Below are positions 9,388 to 18,124 of a DNA stretch of 64,000 bases, piece after piece. Source of the stretch: Alteromonas sp. ALT199 (GTDB lineage Bacteria; Pseudomonadota; Gammaproteobacteria; Enterobacterales; Alteromonadaceae); contig NZ_JAHHDX010000093.1 of assembly GCF_018619335.1 (NCBI RefSeq), forward strand, positions 1 to 64,000, in the 5' to 3' direction. The notes beneath the pieces are model-generated. The model was not told where the DNA came from and searched no databases. It saw nothing but the letters and a program-made list of their open reading frames with translations. The stretch's first letter is position 1. Each line of letters opens with the position of its first letter. A program made the position numbers and the translations under genes.

Positions 9388-11148
9388 ATGCCTCTGTACC
9401 ACGCCCCTACAACTGATTTTCAATTCTTACTAAAAGACTGGCTTGGACTCGATGCTCACTACGAAAAGCTCGGTATCAGCGACTTTGATAGCGACCTAGC
9501 CAATGAGATTATTGCGCAGGGCGCAAAATTTGCTCTTGATGTAGTAGCCCCTCTTAATCGTGAAGGCGACGAAGAAGGCTGTAAGCTCGAAAACGGTAAA
9601 ATTACCACGCCTACGGGTTTTGCCGATGCCTATCAGGAATATGTTGCAAACGGCTGGAATGCGATGTTAGGCACCGCCGAATATGATGGTCAAGACTTGC
9701 CATATACCATGGCTGTACCTGTACACGAAATGCTAAACGCGGCGAACCTTAGCTGGCGTTTAACCACAATGCTTACAGAAAGTGCCACCCTTGCGGTAAC
9801 TAAACACGCCAGTAAAGAGCTTAAAGATATATACCTTGCCAAGTTAATCAGTGGCGAGTGGACAGGCACCATGAATCTGACAGAACCTCATGCTGGTACA
9901 GATTTGAGTCTATTAAGTACTAAGGCCGAGCCTCAAGGCGACGGCAGCTACAAAGTGACCGGTAACAAGATATTTATTACCGCTGGCGATCAAGACTGGA
10001 GCTCGAACGTCATTCACCTTGTTCTTGCTCGCCTACCTGACGCGCCGAAAGGCGTTAAGGGAATAAGCTTGTTCTTAGTGCCTAAACTCCTTCCAGATGC
10101 CAATAATGAGCCTGGTGAAGCAAACAGCCTTTCTGTAGGAAGTATCGAACATAAGATGGGCATTAAAGCGAGCCCAACATGTGTGATGAATTTTGACGGT
10201 GCAACCGGTTATCTTGTAGGTGAGGAAAACCAAGGCCTTGCATGTATGTTTACCATGATGAACGACGCGCGTTTCCAAGTAGGCCTCCAAGGCTTAGGCG
10301 CTGCCGAAGCATCGTACCAAGGTGCCCTGACCTACGCCCGCGAACGCGTACAGTCTCGCGCACCTCAGGGTATCCAAAACCCAGAGGGCAAAGCGGACCC
10401 AATCGTATTTCAACCTGATGTAGCGCGTATGTTGCTTACACAGAAATCACTGATTGAGGGCTGCCGTGCACTTTCACTTTTCTACGCCAAATTTATGGAC
10501 GTAGAGAAACTTGGTGAAGGCCAGGAAAAGGAAGATGCAGATAAAGTGCTGCAATTTTTAACGCCAATCTGTAAAGCCTTTATGACTGATATGGGGCTTG
10601 AAACCACCAGCCTTGGTGTACAAGTATTCGGTGGTCACGGCTTCATTCGTGAATGGGGCATGGAGCAGCTTATGCGCGATGTTCGCATTGCCATGCTATA
10701 TGAAGGTACCAACGGTATTCAGGCTTTAGACCTTATTGGCCGTAAGCTTACTCGTGATGGCGGTCAGATGATGGAAGCCACGTACAATGCATTTAACGCC
10801 TTGGTTAGCAACATGCAAGACAGTGAATCGAAAGCGCTAGCTCAAGGTATTCTAGATGACTGGCGAGCGTCTTCAGCAGACTGCTTAGGGATGGATGCAA
10901 CGACCGCTGCAGCAGCGGCATGCGATTATCTGGCTTACAGCGCCTATTCACTTATTGGTGTACTGTGGTACAGCATGGCTGACAAAGCTCAGACTTCGGG
11001 TAACGCGGTACTTGCCGCTTCTAAGTTGAAGACTCGCGACTTTTACATAGAGCGTATATTAGTGCGTCGCGATTCACACAAATCAGCTTACAAGGCTGGC
11101 CCTGAAAGCACGCTCGCTATCTCAGGTAACGAGTTCGATTATTTGTAA
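9388..11148 (+). CDS. Acyl-CoA dehydrogenase, long form (DmdC/PA0506-like)
   Basis: 586 aa FAD-dependent acyl-CoA dehydrogenase, about 200 residues longer than classical members, with the extra C-terminal domain found in DmdC-type (3-methylmercaptopropionyl-CoA) and related fatty-acyl enzymes. FAD-binding motifs are TEPHAGTDL and FITAGDQDW (about residues 165-205). The catalytic base Glu is in MLYEGTNGIQALDLIGRK (about 445). The ATG start has AAAAGGAG 6 nt upstream. It stands alone, bounded by a strong terminator. Whether it serves beta-oxidation or dimethylsulfoniopropionate breakdown cannot be told, because no other dmd genes are present. Confidence 0.92.
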   Translation: MPLYHAPTTDFQFLLKDWLGLDAHYEKLGISDFDSDLANEIIAQGAKFALDVVAPLNREGDEEGCKLENGKITTPTGFADAYQEYVANGWNAMLGTAEYDGQDLPYTMAVPVHEMLNAANLSWRLTTMLTESATLAVTKHASKELKDIYLAKLISGEWTGTMNLTEPHAGTDLSLLSTKAEPQGDGSYKVTGNKIFITAGDQDWSSNVIHLVLARLPDAPKGVKGISLFLVPKLLPDANNEPGEANSLSVGSIEHKMGIKASPTCVMNFDGATGYLVGEENQGLACMFTMMNDARFQVGLQGLGAAEASYQGALTYARERVQSRAPQGIQNPEGKADPIVFQPDVARMLLTQKSLIEGCRALSLFYAKFMDVEKLGEGQEKEDADKVLQFLTPICKAFMTDMGLETTSLGVQVFGGHGFIREWGMEQLMRDVRIAMLYEGTNGIQALDLIGRKLTRDGGQMMEATYNAFNALVSNMQDSESKALAQGILDDWRASSADCLGMDATTAAAAACDYLAYSAYSLIGVLWYSMADKAQTSGNAVLAASKLKTRDFYIERILVRRDSHKSAYKAGPESTLAISGNEFDYL

Positions 11149-11194
11149 TTTACAACTCGGCAGTGTTCTAAAAGCTAACTGATAGACCTAATAG

Positions 11195-11225
11195 AAAAGG
11201 TCACTTCATTATGAAGTGACCTTTT
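11195..11225. terminator. Intrinsic terminator, bidirectional
   Basis: 14-bp perfect stem (arms 11195-11208 and 11212-11225) with a 3-nt loop, flanked by A- and T-runs on both sides. It ends the acyl-CoA dehydrogenase transcript and can also stop the convergent DUF3016 transcript. Confidence 0.9.
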
Positions 11226-11278
11226 TTGTGTATTTGCATCAAACGCTAAACTATTTAGCATTTGCTTTTTCCTAACCG

Positions 11279-11830
11279 CTATTTGCTTTGGGCTACTTGA
11301 GTGGAAAAATTATCTGCGAACCAATCGTTAAGCATAGCCTTCTCGTATGATAGAGACTCAGTACGATTGCGACGGATATTAGTCTCCATAAAGTCCATAT
11401 CTTTGAGCTTCACATCATCGCCACTTAGAATGACGTGGCCATCTGCATTAGAAAGGGAGTAACTGAATGTCATTCTCGGAATATCAATACGCTTAATTAT
11501 GCGTACATCGCTTCCTGCACCATTGCCAAAGCCAACAAACTGACTTGGCCAAACTTGCCCAGCCAAATCAACATTCGTTACCGTCATTGATAGCACTTGA
11601 GACTCGGGTAAATCACTAGCCAATTCTACAATGTGCTCTTCAAGATCTTTCAACGTTCGTTCACGGAATCGTTTACGAGATTCGTTGGAGGGTCTTACAT
11701 CGCTATACGACTCTGGCTCTTCCCACGTTATTTTAACTTCAGCTGCTTGAGTGGGAACAAATGCAGCGAGAAACGCTACTCCTGTAGCCAGGCCAAAACA
11801 AGAAAAAGTACTAAATTTGTTCACTTTCAT
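11279..11830 (-). CDS. DUF3016 family periplasmic protein
   Basis: 183 aa. The N-terminal signal peptide (about residues 1-29) ends in the PTQAA region. The mature part, beginning VKITWEEPESYSDVRPSNESRKRF, matches the DUF3016 pattern (W-x-P-E-x-Y-x-D-I/V-R-x-N), a family of unknown function frequent in Alteromonadales and Shewanella. The start has AGGAG directly before the ATG with unusually short spacing. It is single-gene and convergent with the acyl-CoA dehydrogenase. Function unknown. Confidence 0.8.
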   Translation of the reverse strand: MKVNKFSTFSCFGLATGVAFLAAFVPTQAAEVKITWEEPESYSDVRPSNESRKRFRERTLKDLEEHIVELASDLPESQVLSMTVTNVDLAGQVWPSQFVGFGNGAGSDVRIIKRIDIPRMTFSYSLSNADGHVILSGDDVKLKDMDFMETNIRRNRTESLSYEKAMLNDWFADNFSTQVAQSK

Positions 11831-11944
11831 GCTCCTAAATTCAGTCGACTTAACAGTACGTTAGCAAAAAATATAAAAGCGACACATCAAATACTGGTCA
11901 ATCGGCACTTTCTATTTAACCAGTTTTTAGTTTGAAGGCTAACG

Positions 11945-12310
11945 TTACTTTGCGAGTTGCATAACTGGCGACTGTTTAACGATTAGGCATAAATTGGCGC
12001 GTTTAGTTCCCGAGAAGTTAGGGTTTATATCGTCATTTTCACAGTAAGTGTGATAGAAACGTTTCACGCTTGCACCGTCAGCGGTGATTTGTTCAATATA
12101 ACTCTGTTGATAAGGCTTTAAAGGGCTTAACTCTATATTTATTCTATTCTGTAAACTATGTAACTCTTCTCGCTCAGGAAGGTTAGCAACGGACTCCAGC
12201 AATTCGGAAACAGAGTGTTGAATATCTTCAAATAGATATTGAACAAAAGGAGATCGCAGCACCATTATTAATACAATAATTTCAGCAGCGATAATAAAAA
12301 ACCTAAACAT
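11945..12310 (-). CDS. Hypothetical protein with one N-terminal membrane helix
   Basis: 121 aa, not recognised. Residues 2-20 (FRFFIIAAEIIVLIMVL) form a membrane anchor or signal. The remainder is polar with a predicted helical stretch (about 30-70) and two Cys (about residues 92 and 110) that could pair in the periplasm. No good ribosome binding site is visible. It is 114 nt upstream of the DUF3016 gene on the same strand. Coding status is plausible rather than certain. Confidence 0.5.
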   Translation of the reverse strand: MFRFFIIAAEIIVLIMVLRSPFVQYLFEDIQHSVSELLESVANLPEREELHSLQNRINIELSPLKPYQQSYIEQITADGASVKRFYHTYCENDDINPNFSGTKRANLCLIVKQSPVMQLAK

Positions 12311-12656
12311 GACTTCTCAGCTAATTCTGACAGGCGTTTACAACAAATAGCACCAACTTAGCGGCACCTTTAATGACAACACGCTTAATTACACATCACT
12401 AATATACAACAACAGCAAATGATACTGTACATGATTTGGACGCAAATTGACTAGATTATTCTGACTACGTTAGTGTGATGTAGGTTGTTTGTAAATACGA
12501 AATACTATACAAAAGTATAACTAATGCCTTTCAAATATTGAGACCATAGCGTTCAATATACGACCAACTTTATTCACATCTTCATGATGTTGTACATAAA
12601 AGTTTACAAGGTGTGATTAGATGTCGAACAACAAAAAGCAATATAGCAACCTTCTA

Positions 12657-12680
12657 AACTTTCAGTATTGACTGAAAGTT
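12657..12680. repeat. Perfect inverted repeat upstream of the ccoG promoter
   Basis: Arms AACTTTCAGT / ACTGAAAGTT (10 bp each) separated by ATTG. The next bases are CAAAAAGG on one side and TAGAAGG on the other, so there is no U-run and it is unlikely to be a terminator. It lies about 86 bp upstream of the inferred start site and could be an activator or repressor site. Confidence 0.55.
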
Positions 12681-12707
12681 CAAAAAGGTGGACCATACGC
12701 CGCATTA

Positions 12708-12748
12708 TTGATCTATATTAAATATGACGTTTTAAACGCAGTTATACT
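12708..12748 (+). promoter_or_regulatory. FNR-type promoter of ccoG-srkA
   Basis: TTGAT-CTAT-ATTAA at 12708-12721 differs from the FNR consensus (TTGAT-N4-ATCAA) at one position. The -10 element TATACT lies at 12743-12748; its centre is 31 bp from the box centre, the spacing of class II FNR promoters (about -41). This predicts a start near 12755, 30 nt before the ATG. FNR control of cbb3-oxidase assembly genes is well known. Confidence 0.65.
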
Positions 12749-12784
12749 GCACAGGCAGTTTGTAACGTCACATAAGGTAAAGCT

Positions 12785-14215
12785 ATGAATGAACAAATAC
12801 CGGTCAAGACCGTTACACCGGTAAAAGTACATAAACCCAAGGGAGGTCCTGAGGGTAAACGACACGACTCACGTAGCCGTATTTATGTGCGTGCCGTGCA
12901 GGGCCCTCTGGAAACTTTCAGACGCTTTTTTGGCCTTTTCTTTTTAGCCTTGTTCGCCGTTATTCCATGGATTCAGTACAACGGCCATCAAGCTGTACTG
13001 CTTGATATTGGCGAACAGCGTTTTACTATATTCTCGCTTACTCTTTGGCCTCAAGACCTTACCTTGCTAGCCTATATCTTCATTGTTTCTGCTTTTGCTT
13101 TGTTTTTTGTCACCACTTTCGCAGGCCGTGTGTGGTGCGGCTTCATGTGTCCTCAGACCACGTGGGTATACATTTACACTTGGTTCGAAGAAAAGTGTGA
13201 AGGCCCTCGTAATAAGCGTGTAGCCCTTGACGCACGTAAGATGGATACAGACAAATTTTTACGTAAAACTGCGAAGCACACTGCCTGGGTTCTTGTAGCA
13301 CTATTAACGGCTTTAACTTTTGTTGGCTACTTCACACCCATTGATGCTCTGTTTATTGATTTCGTGACCTTTAACACCAGCTTTTGGGCCGGTTTCTCAG
13401 TTATCTTCTTTGCCGTATGCACCTATGGTAACGCGGGATATATGCGTGAAATTATGTGTACACACATTTGTCCCTATGCACGCTTTCAATCGGCCATGTT
13501 CGACAAAGATACCTTTACCGTTTCTTACAATGCAAAGCGGGGCGAACAACGCGGGCCACGCCCCCGAAAACTGAGCCACGAGCAGGTGCAAGAAAAGGGA
13601 TTAGGTGACTGCATAGACTGTAACTTATGTGTTCAAGTTTGCCCAACCGGTATCGATATTCGAAACGGCTTACAATATGAGTGTATTAACTGCGGCGCCT
13701 GTGTTGATGCATGTAATGGTGTTATGGATAAAATGAATTATCCCAAGGGCTTGATAAGCTTTACTTCAGAAGAAGAGTTAGCGGGCGGAAAAACCCATAT
13801 TATACGCCCAAAACTAATAGGCTATTTGGTAGTGCTTATGGTTATGACAGGCTTACTGTTTGCTAATATCTGGATGCGTAGCCCAACCGAAGTCGACATT
13901 ATCCGCGACAGGAACTCGCTATATCGCGAGACCAATGAAGGGCTAATCGAGAACGTATACACCATAAAGGTGCTCAATAAAACCCAGCAAGAGCAAACAT
14001 ACACTATTACTGTAAAAGGTCTGCCTGACTATGAATACATAGGAGAGCAGGAAGTTACAGTTAAAGGTGGTGCGGTTTACAGTACACCGATTTCAGTTGC
14101 AACTGACGCTTATAATCTGGAAGATACGGTTACCGATATTTTTATCAGTGTAACCACCACAATTGATGGGGAAACGGTTACGATTGATGAACCAACCAAG
14201 TTCCTTTATCGATGA
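12785..14215 (+). CDS. ccoG: Cytochrome c oxidase accessory protein CcoG (FixG/RdxA)
   Basis: 476 aa polytopic ferredoxin-like protein needed for cbb3-type oxidase assembly, where it handles copper for CcoN. Several TM helices lie in the N-terminal half, with the motif CGFMCPQTTW between them. A two-cluster ferredoxin domain follows: CIDCNLCVQVCP and CINCGACVDACN (about residues 278-315), each suited to a [4Fe-4S] cluster. Next come one TM helix (about 340-360) and a C-terminal Ig-like FixG domain. The usual partners ccoNOPQ and ccoHIS are not in the window. It overlaps srkA by 4 nt (ATGA). The upstream FNR-type promoter fits microaerobic expression. Confidence 0.95.
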   Translation: MNEQIPVKTVTPVKVHKPKGGPEGKRHDSRSRIYVRAVQGPLETFRRFFGLFFLALFAVIPWIQYNGHQAVLLDIGEQRFTIFSLTLWPQDLTLLAYIFIVSAFALFFVTTFAGRVWCGFMCPQTTWVYIYTWFEEKCEGPRNKRVALDARKMDTDKFLRKTAKHTAWVLVALLTALTFVGYFTPIDALFIDFVTFNTSFWAGFSVIFFAVCTYGNAGYMREIMCTHICPYARFQSAMFDKDTFTVSYNAKRGEQRGPRPRKLSHEQVQEKGLGDCIDCNLCVQVCPTGIDIRNGLQYECINCGACVDACNGVMDKMNYPKGLISFTSEEELAGGKTHIIRPKLIGYLVVLMVMTGLLFANIWMRSPTEVDIIRDRNSLYRETNEGLIENVYTIKVLNKTQQEQTYTITVKGLPDYEYIGEQEVTVKGGAVYSTPISVATDAYNLEDTVTDIFISVTTTIDGETVTIDEPTKFLYR

Positions 14216-15195
14216 CAGATTTTTCTTTTTCTGGGCTTAGCCCAGACACCATATTAGATGCCCTGGAAAGCCAGGGCATTTTTCTTCAAAGCGGCCTGTT
14301 AGCGCTTAACAGCTATGAAAACCGCGTTTATCAATTTTTGGCTGAAGACGGGCAACGTTACGTGGTTAAATTCTACCGCCCCGGTCGATGGACAGATGCG
14401 CAGATTCTTGAGGAGCACGAATTTGCCGCCGAGCTAACTGATAACGAAATTCCCTTAGCTGCGCCAATAAGCTTAAATGGCAGCACACTTCACCATCACA
14501 CAGTGGCTGAAACAGACTATCGATTTACGTTATTCCCTTCGGTAGGCGGCAGGCAATTTGAAAACGACAATCTCGATCAGCTCGAATGGATGGGACGTTT
14601 CATAGGCCGTATTCACAGAGTAGCTTCTGCTAAGGAGTTTACTCATCGACTTTCAATTGACACTGAAAGTTACCTCAATGAACCCAAGCGGGTTCTCGAG
14701 CAAAGCACCCTGTTACCCGAGCATTTAAAAACGGCCTTTTTTGCCATACTTAACCCTGTGATTGAGGCAACCTTACATGCTTACAAACCCACATCGAATA
14801 TTCGATTACACGGCGACTGCCACCCTGGCAATATCTTGTGGCGCGATGGTCCGACGTTCGTCGATCTTGATGACTGCCGCATGGGCCCTGCTATTCAAGA
14901 TTTATGGATGATGCTAAGCGGCGACCGCCAGCAACAACTTTTGCAGCTTGATACCCTAGTAGAGGCCTACGAAGAATTTCATGAATTCGATACGGCGCAA
15001 CTACCGCTTATTGAGCCTCTTCGGGCAATGCGAATGGTGCATTACATGGCGTGGCTGTCTCGTCGCTGGGAAGACCCAGCATTCCCTCGTGCATTCCCTT
15101 GGTTTGCTGAAGACAAATACTGGGAAGGCCAAATACTTGCTTTAAAAGAGCAGCTATCTGCACTTCACGAACCCCCATTGAAGTTGGGCTACTAA
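14212..15195 (+). CDS. srkA: Stress response kinase A (YihE/SrkA)
   Basis: 327 aa aminoglycoside-phosphotransferase-fold Ser/Thr kinase, the same length as E. coli YihE (328). Visible motifs are NSYENRVYQF near the N-terminus, the ATP Lys in YVVKFYRPGRW, the catalytic-loop HGDCHPGNILW (about residue 200) and the metal-binding VDLDDCRMGP. The start overlaps the ccoG stop as ATGA, indicating translational coupling. In E. coli yihE lies directly upstream of dsbA; here dsbA is also downstream, but a cobalamin riboswitch and receptor gene intervene. Confidence 0.94.
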   Translation: MTDFSFSGLSPDTILDALESQGIFLQSGLLALNSYENRVYQFLAEDGQRYVVKFYRPGRWTDAQILEEHEFAAELTDNEIPLAAPISLNGSTLHHHTVAETDYRFTLFPSVGGRQFENDNLDQLEWMGRFIGRIHRVASAKEFTHRLSIDTESYLNEPKRVLEQSTLLPEHLKTAFFAILNPVIEATLHAYKPTSNIRLHGDCHPGNILWRDGPTFVDLDDCRMGPAIQDLWMMLSGDRQQQLLQLDTLVEAYEEFHEFDTAQLPLIEPLRAMRMVHYMAWLSRRWEDPAFPRAFPWFAEDKYWEGQILALKEQLSALHEPPLKLGY

Positions 15196-15312
15196 CCTAC
15201 CGTTTCAATTATACAAATGCGCTTTTTCGATAACGCTTTGCGAGTGTCAAAAAGCGTAAGGTATAAGAAACCGTGTTCGCTATCATTTTTCAACTTCTAT
15301 ATAATTGATGTC

Positions 15313-15552
15313 GTGTAGGTGCTCTTGTCTCGCTCCATATCAACTACAGTGACAAGAGTTAAACGGGAAATCAGTGAAAAACTGATGCTGCCCCCGCAAC
15401 GGTAAACTCAACGCATTGTCGTTTTCTTTTCATACGCCACTGTCTATTGCACGTTTAGGCTCGCTATTGCGCAACTAAACGCCATTAGGTGGGAAGGCAA
15501 AAGAGCCATTACCTTATCGGTAATGGGAGTAAGCCCGGATACCGGCCTGTAC
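15313..15552 (+). ncRNA. Cobalamin (adenosylcobalamin-type) riboswitch
   Basis: The 7-bp closing stem P1 pairs GTGTAGG (15313-15319) with CCTGTAC (15546-15552). Between them are the conserved boxes GGGAAATCAGTG (15365-15376), CCCCCGCAACGGTAAA (15391-15406), the GGTGGGAAGGC element (15488-15498) and AAGCCCGGATACCGGCC (15531-15547). The order and spacing match the btuB leader of E. coli. It should repress the downstream receptor when cobalamin is plentiful, probably by blocking translation; no intrinsic terminator was seen before the ATG. Confidence 0.93.
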
Positions 15553-15656
15553 TTCATGGTGTTGTTTGTTTGCTCACTTTCAAAAGAATAAGCAACAACG
15601 TACACTTTCACTCATCATGTGCTCGGGTGGAGCGCATCAAAGACAATATAAAAACC

Positions 15657-17579
15657 ATGCGTACACATTTTACTAAAGCAGCTCTTAGCGCTGCGGTTAT
15701 TTCGTGCTTAAGCACACCTGCCTTTGCTCAAACCTCGAATCAAGATATTGAAACGTTAACAGTGACTGGCACCCGTTTGCCTATTTCATTAACTAAGCTT
15801 CCTGGTTCAGTATCTGTGCTAACTGAAAGCGATATTAAAGCATCTGGTGCACTCCAGCTTACCGACCTAATTCGCGGCTTACCTGGCGTGAGCTTGTCTC
15901 AGTCAGGCAGTCCTGGCGGTTTAACCGAACTGCGCGTTCGCGGCGGTGAGACCAATCACTTACTTGTTTTAATTGATGGTGTTGTTGCCAATGACATAGG
16001 ACAGGGAAGCCTTGTTGATCTTGCTCACCTTACCAGCGCCAACGTAGTGCGCATTGAGCTACTTCGCGGCCCACAAAGTGCAAGGTGGGGAAGCGGCGCG
16101 ATTGGTGGTGTGCTGAGCATTACCACTCAATCTGGTCAGTTTACCGACAATGTATCCCACGTAGATTTTTCTGCTGGCGTTGGCACACAAGGTACGCTGC
16201 AGGGCAGCATGAATGCGCGCTCACAAAGCGATAACGTGGGTGTATCTGCCTACGCAAGCTACATTCGCACTGACGGCGATAATGTGTCTCGCGTTGGTAA
16301 CGAAGATGATGGCTATGACAATATGACTGCCGGCATAAACCTCAATTATGCCGCCACCTCAGAGCATACCTTCATAGCGAATTTACGTACTGTTCAATAT
16401 GAAAATGACTACGATAGTACTGACTTTGTTACAACAGGCCTTCCTACCGATTCCGACAACGTTACAGACGGATCTCAAATAAGTGCGAAATTGAGATGGG
16501 AGTTTGCCCCTGAAAATACAGGCTACCGCTCAGCATTAAGTGCACACTATCGTAAAGACGAAAACGACAACACTGAATCTGGCGCTGACACGGGCAGTAC
16601 CACAGGTGAGCGTATTGAGTTGAACTGGACCGGTTTTTACACCATGGAAAATTGGGATTTTGCCGGCGGCGTTGAGTATCTGCAGCGTCTTTTTACACAG
16701 CGTGGACCTATTGTATTTGGCGATCCAAATCAAAAACAGCATGACAATACCTACAGCGTATTTGCAGAAGCTAACAGCCAGTTAACCGAGTCGCTAACGG
16801 CAACATTAAGCGCAAGGTTCGACAACAATAGCGAGTTCGACAATGCCGTAAGTTATCGAGGCGGTCTTACATGGCAACTTAGTGACCACTACGCTGTTTT
16901 CACAAGCTATGGTAGAGCGGTTAAAACCCCTACTTTCACCGAACGTTTTGGTTACTTCCCAGCAAGCTTTATAGGTAACCCTAATCTAGAGCCTGAGACC
17001 AGTGAAGAATGGGAAGTAGGTATTAAAGCCAACTGGCAATCGCTTTCTGGTCAAATCAGTACCTATACCACTGATCTTGAAGACGAAATTAACGGCTTTG
17101 TGTTTGTGCCTGACTTAGGTGCATTCAGCGCTGATAATATTGACGGTGAAAGTTCACGGGAAGGAATTGATGTAGAGCTAAATTGGGACAGTGGTTATGG
17201 TGACCTTACCGCCGCCTATAGCTATTTAGACGCAGAACAAACTGACAGCGGTGTTACTACCTCAGAATTACGTCGTGCCCCCCATCAAGGCTCTCTAACT
17301 TACACTACTGATTTCGGTACAGAAAAGTTCAGTTTTTACACCAAGCTGGCCTATACAGGCAGCCGTTACGACACCTTCTTCCCACCATTCCCTGAGCCGT
17401 CTCAAACGTTGGCACTATCAGCCTACACACTTGCTACGGTTAACTTAAGCTATCAAATTGATAGTCAGTGGCAGGTCTCTTTGAAGGTCGATAATGCATT
17501 TGATAGCGATTATGAAGACATTGTAGGCTACGCTGGTCAAGAGCGTCGTGCGCTACTTTCTGTTAATTACACTATGTAG
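15657..17579 (+). CDS. btuB: TonB-dependent vitamin B12 receptor (BtuB-like)
   Basis: 640 aa outer-membrane receptor, close to BtuB length (about 615). Signal peptide MRTHFTKAALSAAVISCLST ends at AFA (about residue 24). The TonB box region is ETLTVTGTR; the plug domain has VLLVLIDGV-like LLVLIDGVVAND and ELLRGPQSARWGSGAIGG. The barrel ends in LLSVNYTM. The frame is open back to 15489, but that part lies in the riboswitch, so the ATG at 15657 with the signal peptide is the start. No clear ribosome binding site precedes it, which suits riboswitch control. Cobalamin specificity comes from the riboswitch. Confidence 0.92.
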   Translation: MRTHFTKAALSAAVISCLSTPAFAQTSNQDIETLTVTGTRLPISLTKLPGSVSVLTESDIKASGALQLTDLIRGLPGVSLSQSGSPGGLTELRVRGGETNHLLVLIDGVVANDIGQGSLVDLAHLTSANVVRIELLRGPQSARWGSGAIGGVLSITTQSGQFTDNVSHVDFSAGVGTQGTLQGSMNARSQSDNVGVSAYASYIRTDGDNVSRVGNEDDGYDNMTAGINLNYAATSEHTFIANLRTVQYENDYDSTDFVTTGLPTDSDNVTDGSQISAKLRWEFAPENTGYRSALSAHYRKDENDNTESGADTGSTTGERIELNWTGFYTMENWDFAGGVEYLQRLFTQRGPIVFGDPNQKQHDNTYSVFAEANSQLTESLTATLSARFDNNSEFDNAVSYRGGLTWQLSDHYAVFTSYGRAVKTPTFTERFGYFPASFIGNPNLEPETSEEWEVGIKANWQSLSGQISTYTTDLEDEINGFVFVPDLGAFSADNIDGESSREGIDVELNWDSGYGDLTAAYSYLDAEQTDSGVTTSELRRAPHQGSLTYTTDFGTEKFSFYTKLAYTGSRYDTFFPPFPEPSQTLALSAYTLATVNLSYQIDSQWQVSLKVDNAFDSDYEDIVGYAGQERRALLSVNYTM

Positions 17580-18124
17580 TTATTAAAGGTCTGTTCCTTC
17601 TCTCACATTGAAGGTTGATCTTAGCTGAATCGTCAAATTGAAGGGCTGCACTTTGGTGCAGCCCTTTTGAATTAAGCTTTTTTTTCTGCCCTTATTCTGC
17701 TGTTTTTAAACTGTCAATTGGTGCTCTCACCCCTTGCTGTCGTCCTGTTTTCGTAATAACAGCGATTCATATTCTGTTCATGGTTAAACGTTTATTCTGC
17801 ATAGATGGCTTATCCCATAGCGGACGCTGTTGAGCTGGAACTATTGTAGTGTTTGCAAATATCTGCGTTTGCTGATTAGTTAGCTGTAGTAAAATGTTAG
17901 GTATCAGACTAGGTGATGTAAGGCACGTGCCGTGATTTCGTTAAATATGATACTTAAGCACAATTATTGAAAATAATATAAAACTTCAATGCGGTCTTTG
18001 AATCGCGTTTTTTAGTTAGCTTATCGCGTACTAAGGCCTTGAAGTCAAACAGGTCCTAGTTAAGCGAATGAGGCTGTGATAATCTCGACACGATTAATCG
18101 TTTTTAAATACAGGATCATAATCC
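17580..18124. other. 545-bp intergenic region between btuB and dsbA
   Basis: The btuB terminator lies at 17641-17666. The remainder is AT-rich and holds no open frame I can support. A 10-bp self-complementary GGCACGTGCC occurs at 17922-17931 with unknown meaning. The dsbA promoter should lie in the last 150 bp but is not assigned. Confidence 0.5.
17641..17669 (+). terminator. Intrinsic terminator after btuB
   Basis: 11-bp stem AAGGGCTGCAC / GTGCAGCCCTT with loop TTTG (17641-17651, 17656-17666). The T-tract is short, and further T-rich sequence follows after 17675. It lies 61 nt past the stop codon. Confidence 0.75.

Larger units (their letters stand above)
12311..12784. other. 474-bp intergenic region upstream of ccoG
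   Basis: No gene. It holds a perfect 10-bp inverted repeat (12657-12680), an FNR-like box (12708-12721) and a matching -10 element (12743-12748). The first 300 bp are AT-rich with no further structure recognised. Confidence 0.6.

Noticed and set aside
15489-15656. In-frame N-terminal extension of the btuB frame
   Set aside because: It lies within the cobalamin riboswitch, and the signal peptide begins at the ATG at 15657.
17922-17931. GGCACGTGCC self-complementary 10-mer before dsbA
   Set aside because: Short palindromes of this size arise by chance in 64 kb; no second copy or known regulator match.
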